Below, piece by piece: positions 1-10,048 of a stretch of DNA of 64,000 nucleotides. Every line of letters begins with the position of its first letter. Position 1 is the first letter of the stretch. The notes under the pieces were generated by a model. The model worked only from the letters and a program-made list of their open reading frames with translations. It was not told where the DNA came from and did no database searches. The translations under genes were made by a program, and so were the position numbers. The DNA comes from Chrysophaeum taylorii (Eukaryota; Sar; Pelagophyceae; Pelagomonadales; Pelagomonadaceae): contig JAQMWT010000675.1 in NCBI GenBank assembly GCA_029834535.1, forward strand, positions 124,001 to 188,000, in the 5' to 3' direction.

Positions 1-1404
1 CGTCGTCGCGATTCGGGCGGTTCGACGACGACCAAGTCCGGCGACGAATTCCTCGAAGGTATCATGCAGCAAGGTGGGACGATGCGCGAGCTGGCGAGGC
101 CTTGCCTCGTCAAGCTCGACTCTAAGGAACGCGTCTTGACGATCTGGCATCTTTCCTCGGGGAAAGAGGCGATCCGGACGACGAGCCTCCCCGACGACCG
201 GGCGACCGCGAGGGGTCGGCTCGCGGACGCGAGCATCTTCGGTTCTAGGACCACGCGCGCCTGGTACAGATGCGATCTGATCGTCGACCTCAAACCGGGC
301 GGACGCTGCAAGCTCTGGCTCCCGCGACCCTACGTCGAGCGGGCGCGATGGATCACCGAACTCGACCGTTGCGCCGCCATCTCGCGGTCCGAAGATCCGG
401 AAGAAGTTGAAGAAGCTCCTCGACTTCTAGAAGAAGAAGAAGAAGAAGACGATCTCGGTCTGGCGCCCAACCTTCTGGTCGTGTGGGTGCATCGAGGCCG
501 CGACCTCGCCGTCAAGGACAAGTCGGTCCTGAAGGAAGGCACCTCCGACCCTTACGTCAGGTTTTACGCGACGTCGACGCCCGGTCTCTGGAGGGCGACA
601 CGAGTTGTGCGCGAATCCCTCGACCCCGTTTGGAACCAGCGCTTCGAACTCCCTTTCTCCGCTCTTCCGGATGCGCTCTGGTTTGTGTGCGCCGACCACG
701 ACGCGGCATCCCGCGACGACTTCATGGGCGCTTTTCGCGTCGATTTGCGCGCGCTACACTCCTCCCGCGGTCTCCTTGTGGACCGCGAATGGTATAAACT
801 CGTGTCGAAGGAGATTCCCGAGGACGACGTAACCAAGGCTCTCGGGAACACCTCGTCGAAAAACATCAAGGGAGAAGTTGAAGTTTCGGTCGCGTTCCGT
901 CACTCCTCCAACTCGATATTTGACTTGCCCTCCTTCGAACCCTCCACTTTGTTATCGGTCGGCATCCTCTCGGCTTGCTTAAAAAATCAACGCCGCAACT
1001 CCTGGATGGACAAGGCAAACGCCCCGTGGTCGCCGCGCGTGCGCGTCTCGGTCCTCGGCTCGGGCGCCGCCGACAAGGCCACCACCGCCAGACCCTTCAC
1101 TTATAACCCTATCTGGGCCGAGCTCCTCGTCTTCGACGACCTTCCCCACGACGATTCCCGCCGCCACGTCGTCCTCGAGTTCGTCTTGGAGGATCACGCC
1201 TCCCCGAACCCCACCCCCATCGCCAAGGCCCGACTCAAGCTCGACCCAACCACCCCCCTCAAGGACGCCTTCGCCTTGGACCTCCAAGACGCTGCGCACA
1301 CCCCCCCTGGCCACGCTGCTGCTGCTGCTGCTGCTGCTGCTAGTGATGATGCCTTCCTGCTCGGCACGCTCGAGATTAACCTCGCTTGGTCACCCACCGC
1401 CTAA
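1..1404 (+). CDS. PH-C2-C2 protein, 5' partial
   Basis: The frame is open to the left edge, so the true start lies outside; the first ATG is at 64. Upstream residues GDEFLEGI followed by RPCLVKL and KERVLTIW look like the first strands of a PH domain, which ends near the helix with WITELDRCAA (about residue 100 from the ATG). A first C2 domain spans about 135-235, with SDPYV and DHDAASRDDFMG as calcium-loop-like motifs. A second, more divergent C2 spans about 290-430. An acidic Glu run separates PH from C2, and an Ala run encoded by GCT repeats lies near the C-terminus. By family knowledge PH and C2 modules bind phosphoinositide membranes, so a peripheral membrane adaptor is likely. No catalytic domain is visible. 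The domain calls are by eye. Confidence 0.75.
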   Translation, partial: RRRDSGGSTTTKSGDEFLEGIMQQGGTMRELARPCLVKLDSKERVLTIWHLSSGKEAIRTTSLPDDRATARGRLADASIFGSRTTRAWYRCDLIVDLKPGGRCKLWLPRPYVERARWITELDRCAAISRSEDPEEVEEAPRLLEEEEEEDDLGLAPNLLVVWVHRGRDLAVKDKSVLKEGTSDPYVRFYATSTPGLWRATRVVRESLDPVWNQRFELPFSALPDALWFVCADHDAASRDDFMGAFRVDLRALHSSRGLLVDREWYKLVSKEIPEDDVTKALGNTSSKNIKGEVEVSVAFRHSSNSIFDLPSFEPSTLLSVGILSACLKNQRRNSWMDKANAPWSPRVRVSVLGSGAADKATTARPFTYNPIWAELLVFDDLPHDDSRRHVVLEFVLEDHASPNPTPIAKARLKLDPTTPLKDAFALDLQDAAHTPPGHAAAAAAAAASDDAFLLGTLEINLAWSPTA

Positions 1405-1532
1405 CTCAATTACGTCGTTACGAAGAAGAAGAAGAAGCCTAAAGTACTACCTACTACTATATTTACCCAGATTTGTTCCGGTACGCCTCGAGCGAGCTCT
1501 AGAACACGGGTAAGGAAGGAAGGATTCTGACC

Positions 1533-2267
1533 ATGCAGGTCAGAGCCCTCAACGAGCGCGAGCTCCAACTCGGGATCAGCGGGTCGGCGTCGTGGCACGA
1601 GAAGTACGCCGACAGCGCGTGGGTGTACGTGGGGGGTCTCCCGAGAGAACTCAGCGAAGGAGACGTGATTTGCGTCCTGAGCCAATGGGGTGAGCTAGAA
1701 GACTTCAACATGCCGCGCGACAGGAAGACCGGCACCCCTCGAGGCTGGTGCTGGTGCAAGTACGTCGATCAAAGGTCGACGATCCTGGCGGTTGACAACA
1801 TGGCGGGGGTCAAATTGCTGGGAAGAACCTTGAGAGTAGACCACTGCGAAAGATATAAGCTTCCGGAAGAGCTTAAAGAAGCCGAGAACAAGTTCGAGCC
1901 CGGAGCCCTCTACAAGGGAAAGGACCTTGCGTCCGAACACACGCTCGAGAAGGGCGTCGACGTCTGGGCCTCAAAGAAAGAGAAAAAGAAAAAGAAGGAC
2001 AAAAAAAAACGGAAGCGAGACAACGACGACGGCTTGTTGCCGATGCCGGACGAACCCGTGCCTGCGCCCACCGAGCTCCCGCTCCTGTCGCACGGGGAGG
2101 AGCCCCTCCGCGAGGGCGAGATCTTAGCTCCCAGCTGGCGCGGCAACCGCGAACCCAACGCCCCGACTCTAATAAGAAAAATTGAGGACAAGCCGCCCGC
2201 GCTCTCCTGGGAGGAACTCGAAAAAGAGCGGAACCGCTCCTACGGCGGAATGTCCCGCGCTCGATGA
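1533..2267 (+). CDS. RBMX2: RNA-binding motif protein RBMX2 / IST3 (Snu17), RES complex
   Basis: A 244-residue protein with one RRM at about 28-107: RNP2 is VYVGGL (31-36) and RNP1 is RGWCWCKYV (70-78). The N-terminal lead LGISGSASWHEKY and the post-RNP1 string RSTILAVDN with GVKLLGRTLRVDH are diagnostic of IST3/RBMX2 rather than a generic RRM. In yeast and animals this protein forms the RES complex with Bud13 and Pml1 and binds the spliceosome during activation and pre-mRNA retention. After the RRM is a Lys-rich segment (about 150-165) and an acidic/proline tail ending in a Trp-containing ELEKERNRSYGG motif, a plausible partner-binding segment. It lies 128 bp after the PH-C2 gene on the same strand. 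The presence of short introns elsewhere in the window is consistent with a working spliceosome. Confidence 0.93.
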   Translation: MQVRALNERELQLGISGSASWHEKYADSAWVYVGGLPRELSEGDVICVLSQWGELEDFNMPRDRKTGTPRGWCWCKYVDQRSTILAVDNMAGVKLLGRTLRVDHCERYKLPEELKEAENKFEPGALYKGKDLASEHTLEKGVDVWASKKEKKKKKDKKKRKRDNDDGLLPMPDEPVPAPTELPLLSHGEEPLREGEILAPSWRGNREPNAPTLIRKIEDKPPALSWEELEKERNRSYGGMSRAR

Positions 2268-4442
2268 CTCTCTAATTCTAGTATACGCGACCCTTGGTAA
2301 CTTTTTTTGAAACATCACGTGATCAGGAGGGACGGCCGTAGTCGTAGTATTGTTGTGGCTGAGATACGCGATCGACGAGGCGCCACCATCGAGAGCAAGA
2401 AAATCAATCTCGGTGCTCTCGAATGAGAGGGGCGGCGCCTCGTCGATCGCGTATCTTTTAGGAGGCGCGTGGGAATTCGATGATGGTTGCCATCTGCGAG
2501 CTCAAGCTTGTCTCCTCGTTCCACGGGGCACAACATTACACTCAGACGCCAGGCGCGCGACCTTTATAGACGACGACGACGACGACGCAAGTATGTTTTC
2601 TCCGACGAATCGGATCTTCGAGCGTCAATCTCCGCTCGTGTTTGCTGTTACAGCCGCGACGTTTGGGAACGAGGCGCGCAGGAGGAAACCAACCCAGGCG
2701 ACGATCGACCGCCTGTCCCGCGACGAGGTAAGTCGCCCATATAGAAAGAAGTCCCTGCCCTCATCCAACCGCTTCTTATGCTAGATGTGCGGTGTGTCCA
2801 ATCATCTCGTGGTGTGACGCGAAAGCGCCTTCTCGAGATGCATCTAAGTAACTAAAACCAATGCCGCGATCCGGACGCAGGCACCTCGAGAAGCCTACAG
2901 AAGAATTTTTCGCGTCTGCGCGGTCTCGTTCGTGTCTCCACGAAAATAATAAGGTGCCTGTGTCTACGGGTCGTGCGTCGTGTGTGTGTGCAATCGTTGC
3001 GTAATCACCTGAATCGCCACAGCACCTCGGGTTTAATTTTTAGCCCGTCGTTCAGCTTCCGACAATCACATCGACCGACACAGTACTGTTTCTGCGAGTT
3101 TTCTGCGTCTGCTGTTCAAGCAGACACGACACGAGCGGACGCAGCGCAATCTGCCTGTTGCTGGCTACACGCACAGACGTCGCCTGTGTCTGTGGGTGTC
3201 TATGAATACAGCCGCCAGCAGTCTGCTGCTGCGGATACGGACTAAATCTCAGTCTCAAGAACGCCACTGAACAAACAGAGGTGCCGGACCGCCAACGGTG
3301 GCGCTGCGTCGACGACGACCTTGCCATTTTCTTTTTTTCTTTTCCCATTGCCGTCATCCCTCTCAGCAAAACTGGGCCTAGATCTTGACAATGCCGTTGC
3401 CGTCGCATCGCAGCTCGTGCATGCCGAACACGCCATGATGCGCGTGCGTCCTTGCCATGCGCGTGTCCGCCACTCGGCTTGAAATGGTGACGCCTAGTCT
3501 CCCAGGCTGCTTGGGATACACGGAACGACGGTAAGAGTAAAGCCGCTCGGGGCGCGATAAATACGCCGGTCCGCATGATGTTGCTTCTGTGCGACCGAGA
3601 GCGTTCGCCTCCGCGGGGGCAATCGGGAAGCTCGTCAGAAACGCACAGCATCAAGTTATGGCTCCACGTCGATCATCGCGCTCGCTCGTGAGAGGTGGCA
3701 GAATGGGCCACAAGGACGCTTTGTGAATTCAACCTCAACCCAATCAGCAGCCAAGTCGCGGGCCACAAGTTCAAAGTCTCGCGAGAAGTGGAGCCACGCA
3801 CACAAGGCGCTGAACAACATCAATAAGTGGAGCGGGGGTTTGTCAGCGACAACGCGCGCGCGACAAACCCGGTGGGAGATGGCGATCCGCCTGTTCGGCG
3901 AGGCGCAACGACGCGTGGAAAAAAAAAAAAAAAACTCCTCGTACGATAAGATGCGACGATGAGGCGACGATGAGGCCCCGAACTCCCCTCGATCTCGACG
4001 CGCGACAAGATAAAGGAATTGATGTTGACGATGAAGGCTCCCCCTCTCGATCCGAGCCGATCCCAGGAAAAAAAAAGCGCGTGCCGAGCGAGAAGAAGGT
4101 GGGAACGGCGATCGAGACGCAAAAATCCACCACATTCCTTGCGTGGGTGGAAAGTTGGGCGAGACGCGCTCGACGAGATGATGATAGCGTGGAGCCTGGC
4201 ATATGGTAAAACCGGGCAACTTTGCTCCGTCGAGCACCTTGCTTGTTCGGTGATCCAGAGGTGCGATGGTCAGCGGAGCACCTCCACGACCATCGATCGA
4301 AGGCAACCGCATCGCTCTCTCGCGCTTTGCGGTGGCATCTTATCTACTACTGTATCTCTAAGGCAGGCCGCACAAAGATGCCCGCGTGCAGCTCGTTTAT
4401 TAGAATTTTTTATGAGGCCATAAACGAAGAGGACCTCCTCTT
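2268..4442. other. Gene-poor 2.2 kb interval
   Basis: I see no recognisable protein. Several frames of 60-218 codons are open, but their translations are Arg/Ser-rich and resemble nothing, as expected for GC-rich non-coding DNA. It holds one long hairpin (2362-2456, listed separately), a GAC run near 2570, and a poly-A tract near 3919. It separates a plus-strand pair from a block of minus-strand genes. Confidence 0.5.
2362..2456. repeat. Foldback sequence with two nested perfect stems
   Basis: The outer arms 2362-2384 and 2434-2456 are a perfect 23-bp inverted repeat (left arm begins AGATACGCGATCG). Inside them, 2389-2397 (TCGAGAGCA) pairs perfectly with 2414-2422. An RNA from either strand could fold into an interrupted hairpin of about 32 pairs with a 16-nt loop. 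It sits about 95 bp after the RBMX2 stop codon. It could be a small foldback element, a structured 3' UTR or a small-RNA precursor; no target duplication was found. Confidence 0.8.
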
Positions 4443-5855
4443 TTAATAGTCGACGTTGATGAGGGAGCTGAGAGAAACGTCGCCGGTAGGCCGGGTGAAC
4501 TTCCTTCCGGTATGCTGGAGGTCGAACGCGGGTTTTGTGAATGTGGTTGCGTCGACGAGGCGCGCCCCCGTTTGCGCCGCTTTGATCGCGGTCTGGATCT
4601 GCTCGAGGAGGGAGTGGGGCGTGAGGCCCTTGTATACGTAGGTTTCCGCTTGTTGCGGAAGCCTTGTGCGCTGTTGCCGTTGTGAGGCGCTGGTAGTGCG
4701 GAGGTAGTCGACGAGGTCGTCGATGGCGCTGGGCTTAATAGGTTTAGTCATAGCAACGGTTGCTACCGCGGCGAGATGTGGCGGGAGAAGCGTCGCGAGA
4801 TCGAAGGAGATGCCGTTGCGCCGGCCGGTCCAAGCGGCTTTGAGCTTGGCGCTCGCACCCTCCTCGCCCGAGAGGGTCGCGAGGCCGCAGATAGGAGTCT
4901 TGTCCTTGGCAAGGAGGCGGTCGAGCGCGAGGCAGTCGTCGGGTCCAAGCTCGGAGCTCGCGAGCACGAGGTCGTACGGGCGCTGTTGTGCTCTCCGGCG
5001 TGCTTGCGCCTGGGACGCATCGAGACAGAGGTCCCAGGAAAAGCGCATCTTGCGAAGAATTCTCTCGGACCACAGCTGGTCCTTGAAGGCAGGTTCGACG
5101 TACAGTATCCTGAACGATGGCGCGTCGACGCGCACGGCGCGGCCCCCGACCGCGCCGCGGTACGCCAACCTGCCGTCGCAAAACACCAGAAACGCAGGAA
5201 TCGCGCGGACGCCGTAGCGCTCGGCGACGTGGGTGCTGACGCTCATCTCGCACTTGACGATGCCGACGTCGTCCGTCGAAAGAAAGCGTGCCGACTCTGC
5301 GATGGTTTCGGCGACGCGACACGCGCGATCGTCGGCGCGCACGCACGCCACGCATACGTGTTTTGCAGTGGTCACGTAGGTCTCGAGGTCGGCCGGCTTG
5401 ACGGCGGGCAGATGGGCCCTCTTGGCCTCTCGCTTTCCCGTCGGATTCGACGCCGACGGACAGCCGCCGGGCACGAGAATGTCCTCGGCGTAGCGTCCGC
5501 TCGAGTTGCGCAGAACACTCGACCGCGGGAGCACGGGGTTCTTCTTCATCAGGGCGTGGTGGAGCTCGACGCTCTTAAGCCGCCATAACGACGACGACGA
5601 CGACGACGATTGGCTGCTGCTGCGAGGGTTGTCGATGCGGGGCACCTCGGCGCGGGTTGCTGCGAGCGCCGCCTCGCGCCAGCTTGTTCCAAAGGACGCC
5701 GACACGCGCGGCTCGTACTTATCGAACTCCAATTCTAGGCTCTCGACCACTTGGCGCACGTCGGCCTTGGTCAACGCCTTCGACGATTTGCGCGCCACCA
5801 TGACGTCAGTCAGTCCGGCCGTGAATCCTATTATGTATCTTGTGACCCCCCACAT
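4443..5855 (-). CDS. Thioredoxin-fold / pseudo-receiver fusion protein
   Basis: A 470-residue protein. Residues about 150-240 are thioredoxin-like: C168-V-A-C171 is in the active-site position, followed by YGVRAIPAFLVF with the cis-proline at P220 and a GRLAYRGAVGG strand. Residues about 248-385 resemble a two-component receiver: RILYVE start, PYDLVLAS where the phospho-acceptor Asp is expected at position 300 but Ser is present, and the conserved MTKPI lysine (K371). The receiver is therefore probably not phosphorylated on Asp. A poly-Ser run encoded by GAC repeats on the opposite strand lies at 79-89. The first 20 residues are moderately hydrophobic. Redox signalling is an inference from the domains only. 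The C-terminal 80 residues resemble nothing I know. Confidence 0.7.
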   Translation of the reverse strand: MWGVTRYIIGFTAGLTDVMVARKSSKALTKADVRQVVESLELEFDKYEPRVSASFGTSWREAALAATRAEVPRIDNPRSSSQSSSSSSSLWRLKSVELHHALMKKNPVLPRSSVLRNSSGRYAEDILVPGGCPSASNPTGKREAKRAHLPAVKPADLETYVTTAKHVCVACVRADDRACRVAETIAESARFLSTDDVGIVKCEMSVSTHVAERYGVRAIPAFLVFCDGRLAYRGAVGGRAVRVDAPSFRILYVEPAFKDQLWSERILRKMRFSWDLCLDASQAQARRRAQQRPYDLVLASSELGPDDCLALDRLLAKDKTPICGLATLSGEEGASAKLKAAWTGRRNGISFDLATLLPPHLAAVATVAMTKPIKPSAIDDLVDYLRTTSASQRQQRTRLPQQAETYVYKGLTPHSLLEQIQTAIKAAQTGARLVDATTFTKPAFDLQHTGRKFTRPTGDVSLSSLINVDY

Positions 5856-6107
5856 CCTTCATGCCCACACCTCCCCCCCTTAATTAAGAAGCTCTACTAA
5901 TACTCTAGGGATCTCGGCTGCGTGCGGACGACCCCCACTACTAGTGGCACTAGGCAGTCGACAAAAGAACAAGAACCCCTCGGACACAGTGAATGAGTGA
6001 GTGAGTGCCCTGTGGGTGCCGGAAGAGTGTCGCGCGGTTTTAAAAAGTTAAACTCAAATAAAACAGGCCAAATCAAAGAGGCGCGCGCATCCCAGATCCC
6101 AGATCCA

Positions 6108-7874
6108 TCAGGCAAACTCGACAACGTAGGAGGAGGGGACGAGGCCGCGGTGGCGGTTGGCGTTGACGCAGTCGGACCAGCCGTCGGGAAGGACCTCGAC
6201 GACGGTAAGGGGTTCTTCGGGCGCGACCGAGAGCTGCCAGGGTTCTGTGGCGTCGAAGGCGTAGGCGGCTTTGTGCGTGGGCCGGTCGGGCGTGGGCGTG
6301 ACTGGCGGGGGCGGGGGCTGCGGGGGCTCGGGCAGGGGGGGCTGGGTTATGAGGGCGTCGAGGCGCTGGGAGGCGGCGACGGCCTCGTTGTAGAGGTGTG
6401 CGAGGGAGAGGTCGGGGAAGGCGGCGGCGACGGCGTCGCGGACGGCGGGGTCGCTCGCGTACGACGGCTGCACGGCGAGGAGCGTCTGAACGAGGTTCGT
6501 ATACTCGTGGCGTGCCGCGACGGGGTCTTGGAGCTGGGTCGCGCGCGCCCTCGCATCGAGGGCTGCCTGCACGAGGCTGACGGCCTGGACGTGCGCATCG
6601 TCCTCCCGCGGTGGTGGTGCCGGAAGCGGCGGCGGTTGTTGTTGTTGGCTCGGAATCTCGTCGTCTACGTCGAGGGAGAGGAGGTCGAGCACGGGTACTT
6701 GCGGGGGTTGGTTCCACTTCGAAACGGCGTGGTCGGTCGAGCGGTGATGCCTGCGGCGGACGTGCATCTCGAATGGTCGCGGGGCGCGGAGGGCGAGGGC
6801 CTTGGCCGTTTTAGAGTCGCCCGCGGGCAGGTCGTCGACGCTCACTATTTCGTCGTCGACGCGCAGGCCGAGCTTTTCTAGGACTCCCGACACCTTGGTG
6901 ACGACGACCTTGTTTGATTCGCTCACCGCCAGCGACAACTCGCGGTCGACGACGTCCGCCGGCAGCGTGCACGAGCACCGGAGGTTCGCGGCGACGCCGT
7001 CGTCGCCGACCCTCAATAGATGTCCCGGTCTGCCCGACGCGAGGGATATCGCCTGGAGCCAAGATTTCGCCGTCTGCCTGTCGTCGGCGGCCAGCAACGC
7101 CAGGGGCTTGGCATCGGCCGTCGGCGGGGCGGGCCCCGCGTACAACGCAAAGGCGTGCTCCTTCCCGAGGACCTTGTCTCGCTGTCGCACCGCGTAGCAG
7201 TCCCAGACGGTGATCATCTTCTTGTGATCTCCAACGTAAGTCAGCTGGCACGACTTTAGGGAAAAGGCGCGGCTCTGCCATCGGGCCCCCAGCACCGAGG
7301 ACGCCCGCGACAGCTTAAACAGCTTGCCACCCTTTTCGATAGACAACGCGTCGCGTCGACGCTCGCCCTCGAGAGCGAAGGCTTCGCGCGCTTCGGCCGG
7401 CGCCTCCTCGCCCACGCAAAAGTCCGCCGCGTCCCGGAGGGTCTTCGAGGTCCGCGCCGCCTGGAGCGCGAGCCCCTTTTCGAACCCCATCTCCTCCAGC
7501 TGCGCGACGAGCTCCTCGGGCGACGCCTCGTAGCCTTCTCTATCTTTGTCCTCCTCGGCCAAAGCCCGCGCCAGAGCCGCGTCCGACTCCGTCACCTCCG
7601 CCTTCTGCCGCGTTGCGGCCATCCGCTGCCGATCCACCTGCTCGCCCTCCCGGACGTGCGCCTTGTTGTTCTGGTAAAACCGGTCCACCGCCTCCTCGAA
7701 CCCCATCCCCTTCAACTTGGCCGCCCGGAGGTGCACGGCCCCCGTCGCCTGGTCCAGCCCCGTCAGCTCCGCGAAGCGGATGCTCTCGGGGTCGAAAACC
7801 TCGCTCGACTTTCTCTCCTCCTTGCGCTTCTGCTGCAGCGGATCGAACTCGGACAGCAGATCAAAGTCACCCAT
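6108..7874 (-). CDS. UBA-PH-PDZ-SH3 multidomain scaffold
   Basis: A 588-residue protein with modules in order: a UBA-like helix set (about 48-72, LKGMGFEEAVDRF); a second, clearer UBA (about 117-155, EELVAQLEEMGFEKGLALQAARTS); a PH domain (about 183-285, with GKLFKLSR at its start and SWLQAISLA at its end); a PDZ-like fold (about 305-380, GLRVDDEIVSVDDLPA); a proline/glutamine linker; and a C-terminal SH3 (about 532-588, AAYAFDATEPWQLSV, WSDCVN, GLVPSSYVV). No enzyme domain is present. By family knowledge this combination links ubiquitin, membrane lipid and proline-rich ligands, so an endocytic or cytoskeletal adaptor is a reasonable inference. The initiator MGDFDLL fits the start of a globular protein and no upstream in-frame extension is evident. 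Confidence 0.75.
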   Translation of the reverse strand: MGDFDLLSEFDPLQQKRKEERKSSEVFDPESIRFAELTGLDQATGAVHLRAAKLKGMGFEEAVDRFYQNNKAHVREGEQVDRQRMAATRQKAEVTESDAALARALAEEDKDREGYEASPEELVAQLEEMGFEKGLALQAARTSKTLRDAADFCVGEEAPAEAREAFALEGERRRDALSIEKGGKLFKLSRASSVLGARWQSRAFSLKSCQLTYVGDHKKMITVWDCYAVRQRDKVLGKEHAFALYAGPAPPTADAKPLALLAADDRQTAKSWLQAISLASGRPGHLLRVGDDGVAANLRCSCTLPADVVDRELSLAVSESNKVVVTKVSGVLEKLGLRVDDEIVSVDDLPAGDSKTAKALALRAPRPFEMHVRRRHHRSTDHAVSKWNQPPQVPVLDLLSLDVDDEIPSQQQQPPPLPAPPPREDDAHVQAVSLVQAALDARARATQLQDPVAARHEYTNLVQTLLAVQPSYASDPAVRDAVAAAFPDLSLAHLYNEAVAASQRLDALITQPPLPEPPQPPPPPVTPTPDRPTHKAAYAFDATEPWQLSVAPEEPLTVVEVLPDGWSDCVNANRHRGLVPSSYVVEFA

Positions 7875-8932
7875 CTCTCCCCTTCACCCGACGGTCCGTT
7901 TAATTACTTTCACCGGATTCCAAATCGAAGAAGTTACAACAATCAATCAATTACGCGCTGTTATTTCGTTATGGTGCTATCTTTGCACCAACCACGGAAG
8001 CAAAAAAAATGGCAGATGGGAGAATCACCACCTTTATCGGTATGCTTGCTTCCTCATAGTCAGCTGCAAGGAAGTCGCGCCCTTGCATTTTTCGGGCCCA
8101 GTCCTTTTTTAGAGCAGTAGCCGGGGACCATCGATTGTCGGTCGTGCTCTTATACTTTGGCGATGTGCCTTATTCAATCAAAGTGGTGGTGGTGGTGGTG
8201 GTGGTGTCCCTTGCCGACCTCCGAGACAATGAACGTCGACAGTTTTTTCACGGCGGCTGGCTACAACAATGTCTGTCACCGCAACAGTTGTTGGACGACG
8301 AGCTCGTCGTCGTCTCCCGTGATATGCTTCTTGCATTTCATCGCAGCTGGGGCTCCATCCATGTCGACTATGTAGTAGAGAGATATGCAGTGGCTCGTGG
8401 TCATCTTCCATAATTCCAGTTCTCAGATGGCAAAAAAAAATTCGTCACGAATGTGGATTCTGCTGTTGTAACGCGCGAGAGAGAGAGACGACGCTCTGAA
8501 ATATTGTAGTGACGCCGCGCAGAGTTTGTTGGATCAAACAGTATAGTCGATCGACGTCGCAACCACCGTTATTCTTGTAGGTGCTGTGCTGGCCCCCGAG
8601 TTAGTTCGTTCACGCGTAGGTTGTTGTTGGTTGGCAAACTTTTTTGAGCAGCTGACGAAGAGACGTCGTTTGTCGAATTCGGCCGCACCACCGTCGTCGT
8701 CGACGTATATATACTTGCTGCGTGGGAGGCCAGGTCGGGACGTCCAGAAGGCGGAAATCTGAAAAGGACAACAAAGTCCAGCCCTAGCACTCTCATCTTC
8801 TCGGGAATTAAAATATGATGTGTACAGAAGAAGAAGACCACCACCAACCAGTGATAATAATAATAATAACAATATTAGATCCGGTGGTCGGCGGCGATTT
8901 GTTGATGATTCGAGGAGGGGCGGTCTCGGCTT
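7875..8932. other. Intergenic, simple repeats only
   Basis: About 1.06 kb between two minus-strand genes. It contains a GGT run near 8183-8206, a GA run near 8490 and an ATA run near 8856. Short frames on both strands give no recognisable protein. The part close to 7875 is the likely promoter of the UBA-PH-PDZ-SH3 gene. Confidence 0.5.
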
Positions 8933-10048
8933 CTAGGCGGAAGGAAAGCGCTTGGCGAGGCCCTGGGCGGTGGCGGCTTGGACGTAGGGAAACCAGGGAC
9001 GCTTGGAGGCGGCCTTGAGGGGCTGGATGACGAAGCGGGTGTCGAGACTAAGCCGAAAGTCGGCGGTCTTGTTCTTTGGGGTAGCGTGGATGAGTTTGAG
9101 GTCGAAGATGACAGCGTCGCCGGGCATGTAGTCGGAGACGCGCCATTCGCCCGCGTCGGCGGTGAAGAAGCTCGAGGGAAGCGGGGAGCCGTCGCCGCCT
9201 TCTTGGCGATAATCGAGTCTATGCGATCCGAGGAACATCGCGAGCCCCCCCTTGCCGTGCGCTCTCATCTCCTCGAGGGCGATCCAAACCGTCGCGAAGG
9301 TTGGAGATGCAGCACCGTCGTTATCGAGGAGACCCGGCTGGTCGTCGAGTCGTCCGGAAAGCAGACCGGTATTTCGGACGAAGTGGTAATAATCCGAGTG
9401 TTCCGGCGTTTGTTCGCCCGGAGCCTTGATCCGCGTCCACGTGAATTTAGGGTCGAAAAGGACCGGTTCGAAGAGCTCGTTGTCGACGATGGAACGGCCA
9501 CACGCCAGCGCGACTAGGGCTTCGCGGATGCAGGCGAGGGACGGCGCCGTACAGTCGAAAGAGTCGGTCGCGTACGAGTCGCTCCCTCGGATCGCGTCGC
9601 CGCCGTGCATCACGGTCAGGCCCCGGGCCTTTGGCGCGGTACGCCCGTCCACGATCAGCTCCTTGCGTTTCAGCGCAGCCCGCAGCCGCACGACCGTCTC
9701 TACGGCGACGCGTTTCGGCACCAGACCTCGCAGAATCACGTAGCCGTCGCGCGCGAATTGCCGATAAAGTTCCTCCCATTCCCCCGACGCGACGAGCCCC
9801 GAGGCGTCCGACTCGTCCACGACAACGCTGTCGATTTCCTTCCGCCGCTGCACCACATCTCCCTCGACCCGCAGACTCCCGAGTTCCGTTGGAAGCCGCC
9901 GCCACCGGGGGGGGGCCTCGATTGCCCGGTGCTTCACGGCGACCCACCCCTTGGCCGCCTTTTTCACTACCTGGACGTACGGCCTCACCACCTCGAACAA
10001 CTCGGAAGCTCCAGGGGTCGTATCCGCCCAGGCCTCCACGAGGCCCAT
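8933..10048 (-). CDS. Phytanoyl-CoA dioxygenase (PhyH) family oxygenase
   Basis: A 371-residue protein with a PhyH-type double-stranded beta-helix from about residue 90. The opening FARDGYVILRGLVP is typical. The Fe(II) ligands are H217 and D219 (PEHSDYYHF) and H321 (LIHATPKN); R332 (RLSLDTRF) is the likely 2-oxoglutarate ligand. GLAMFLGSHRLDY and MPGDAVIFDLKLIHAT are the usual motifs around the second histidine. All catalytic residues are present, so it should be active. The family hydroxylates lipids, quinone-like metabolites or other small molecules; nothing here fixes the substrate. The first about 80 residues are family-unspecific. No peroxisomal signal is obvious at the C-terminus (it ends FPSA). 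Confidence 0.85.
   Translation of the reverse strand: MGLVEAWADTTPGASELFEVVRPYVQVVKKAAKGWVAVKHRAIEAPPRWRRLPTELGSLRVEGDVVQRRKEIDSVVVDESDASGLVASGEWEELYRQFARDGYVILRGLVPKRVAVETVVRLRAALKRKELIVDGRTAPKARGLTVMHGGDAIRGSDSYATDSFDCTAPSLACIREALVALACGRSIVDNELFEPVLFDPKFTWTRIKAPGEQTPEHSDYYHFVRNTGLLSGRLDDQPGLLDNDGAASPTFATVWIALEEMRAHGKGGLAMFLGSHRLDYRQEGGDGSPLPSSFFTADAGEWRVSDYMPGDAVIFDLKLIHATPKNKTADFRLSLDTRFVIQPLKAASKRPWFPYVQAATAQGLAKRFPSA

Noticed and set aside
3052-4312. Two minus-strand open frames of 200 and 218 codons
   Set aside because: Their translations are Arg/Ser/His-rich without recognisable motifs, and the opposite strand is equally open; this is expected by chance in GC-rich DNA.
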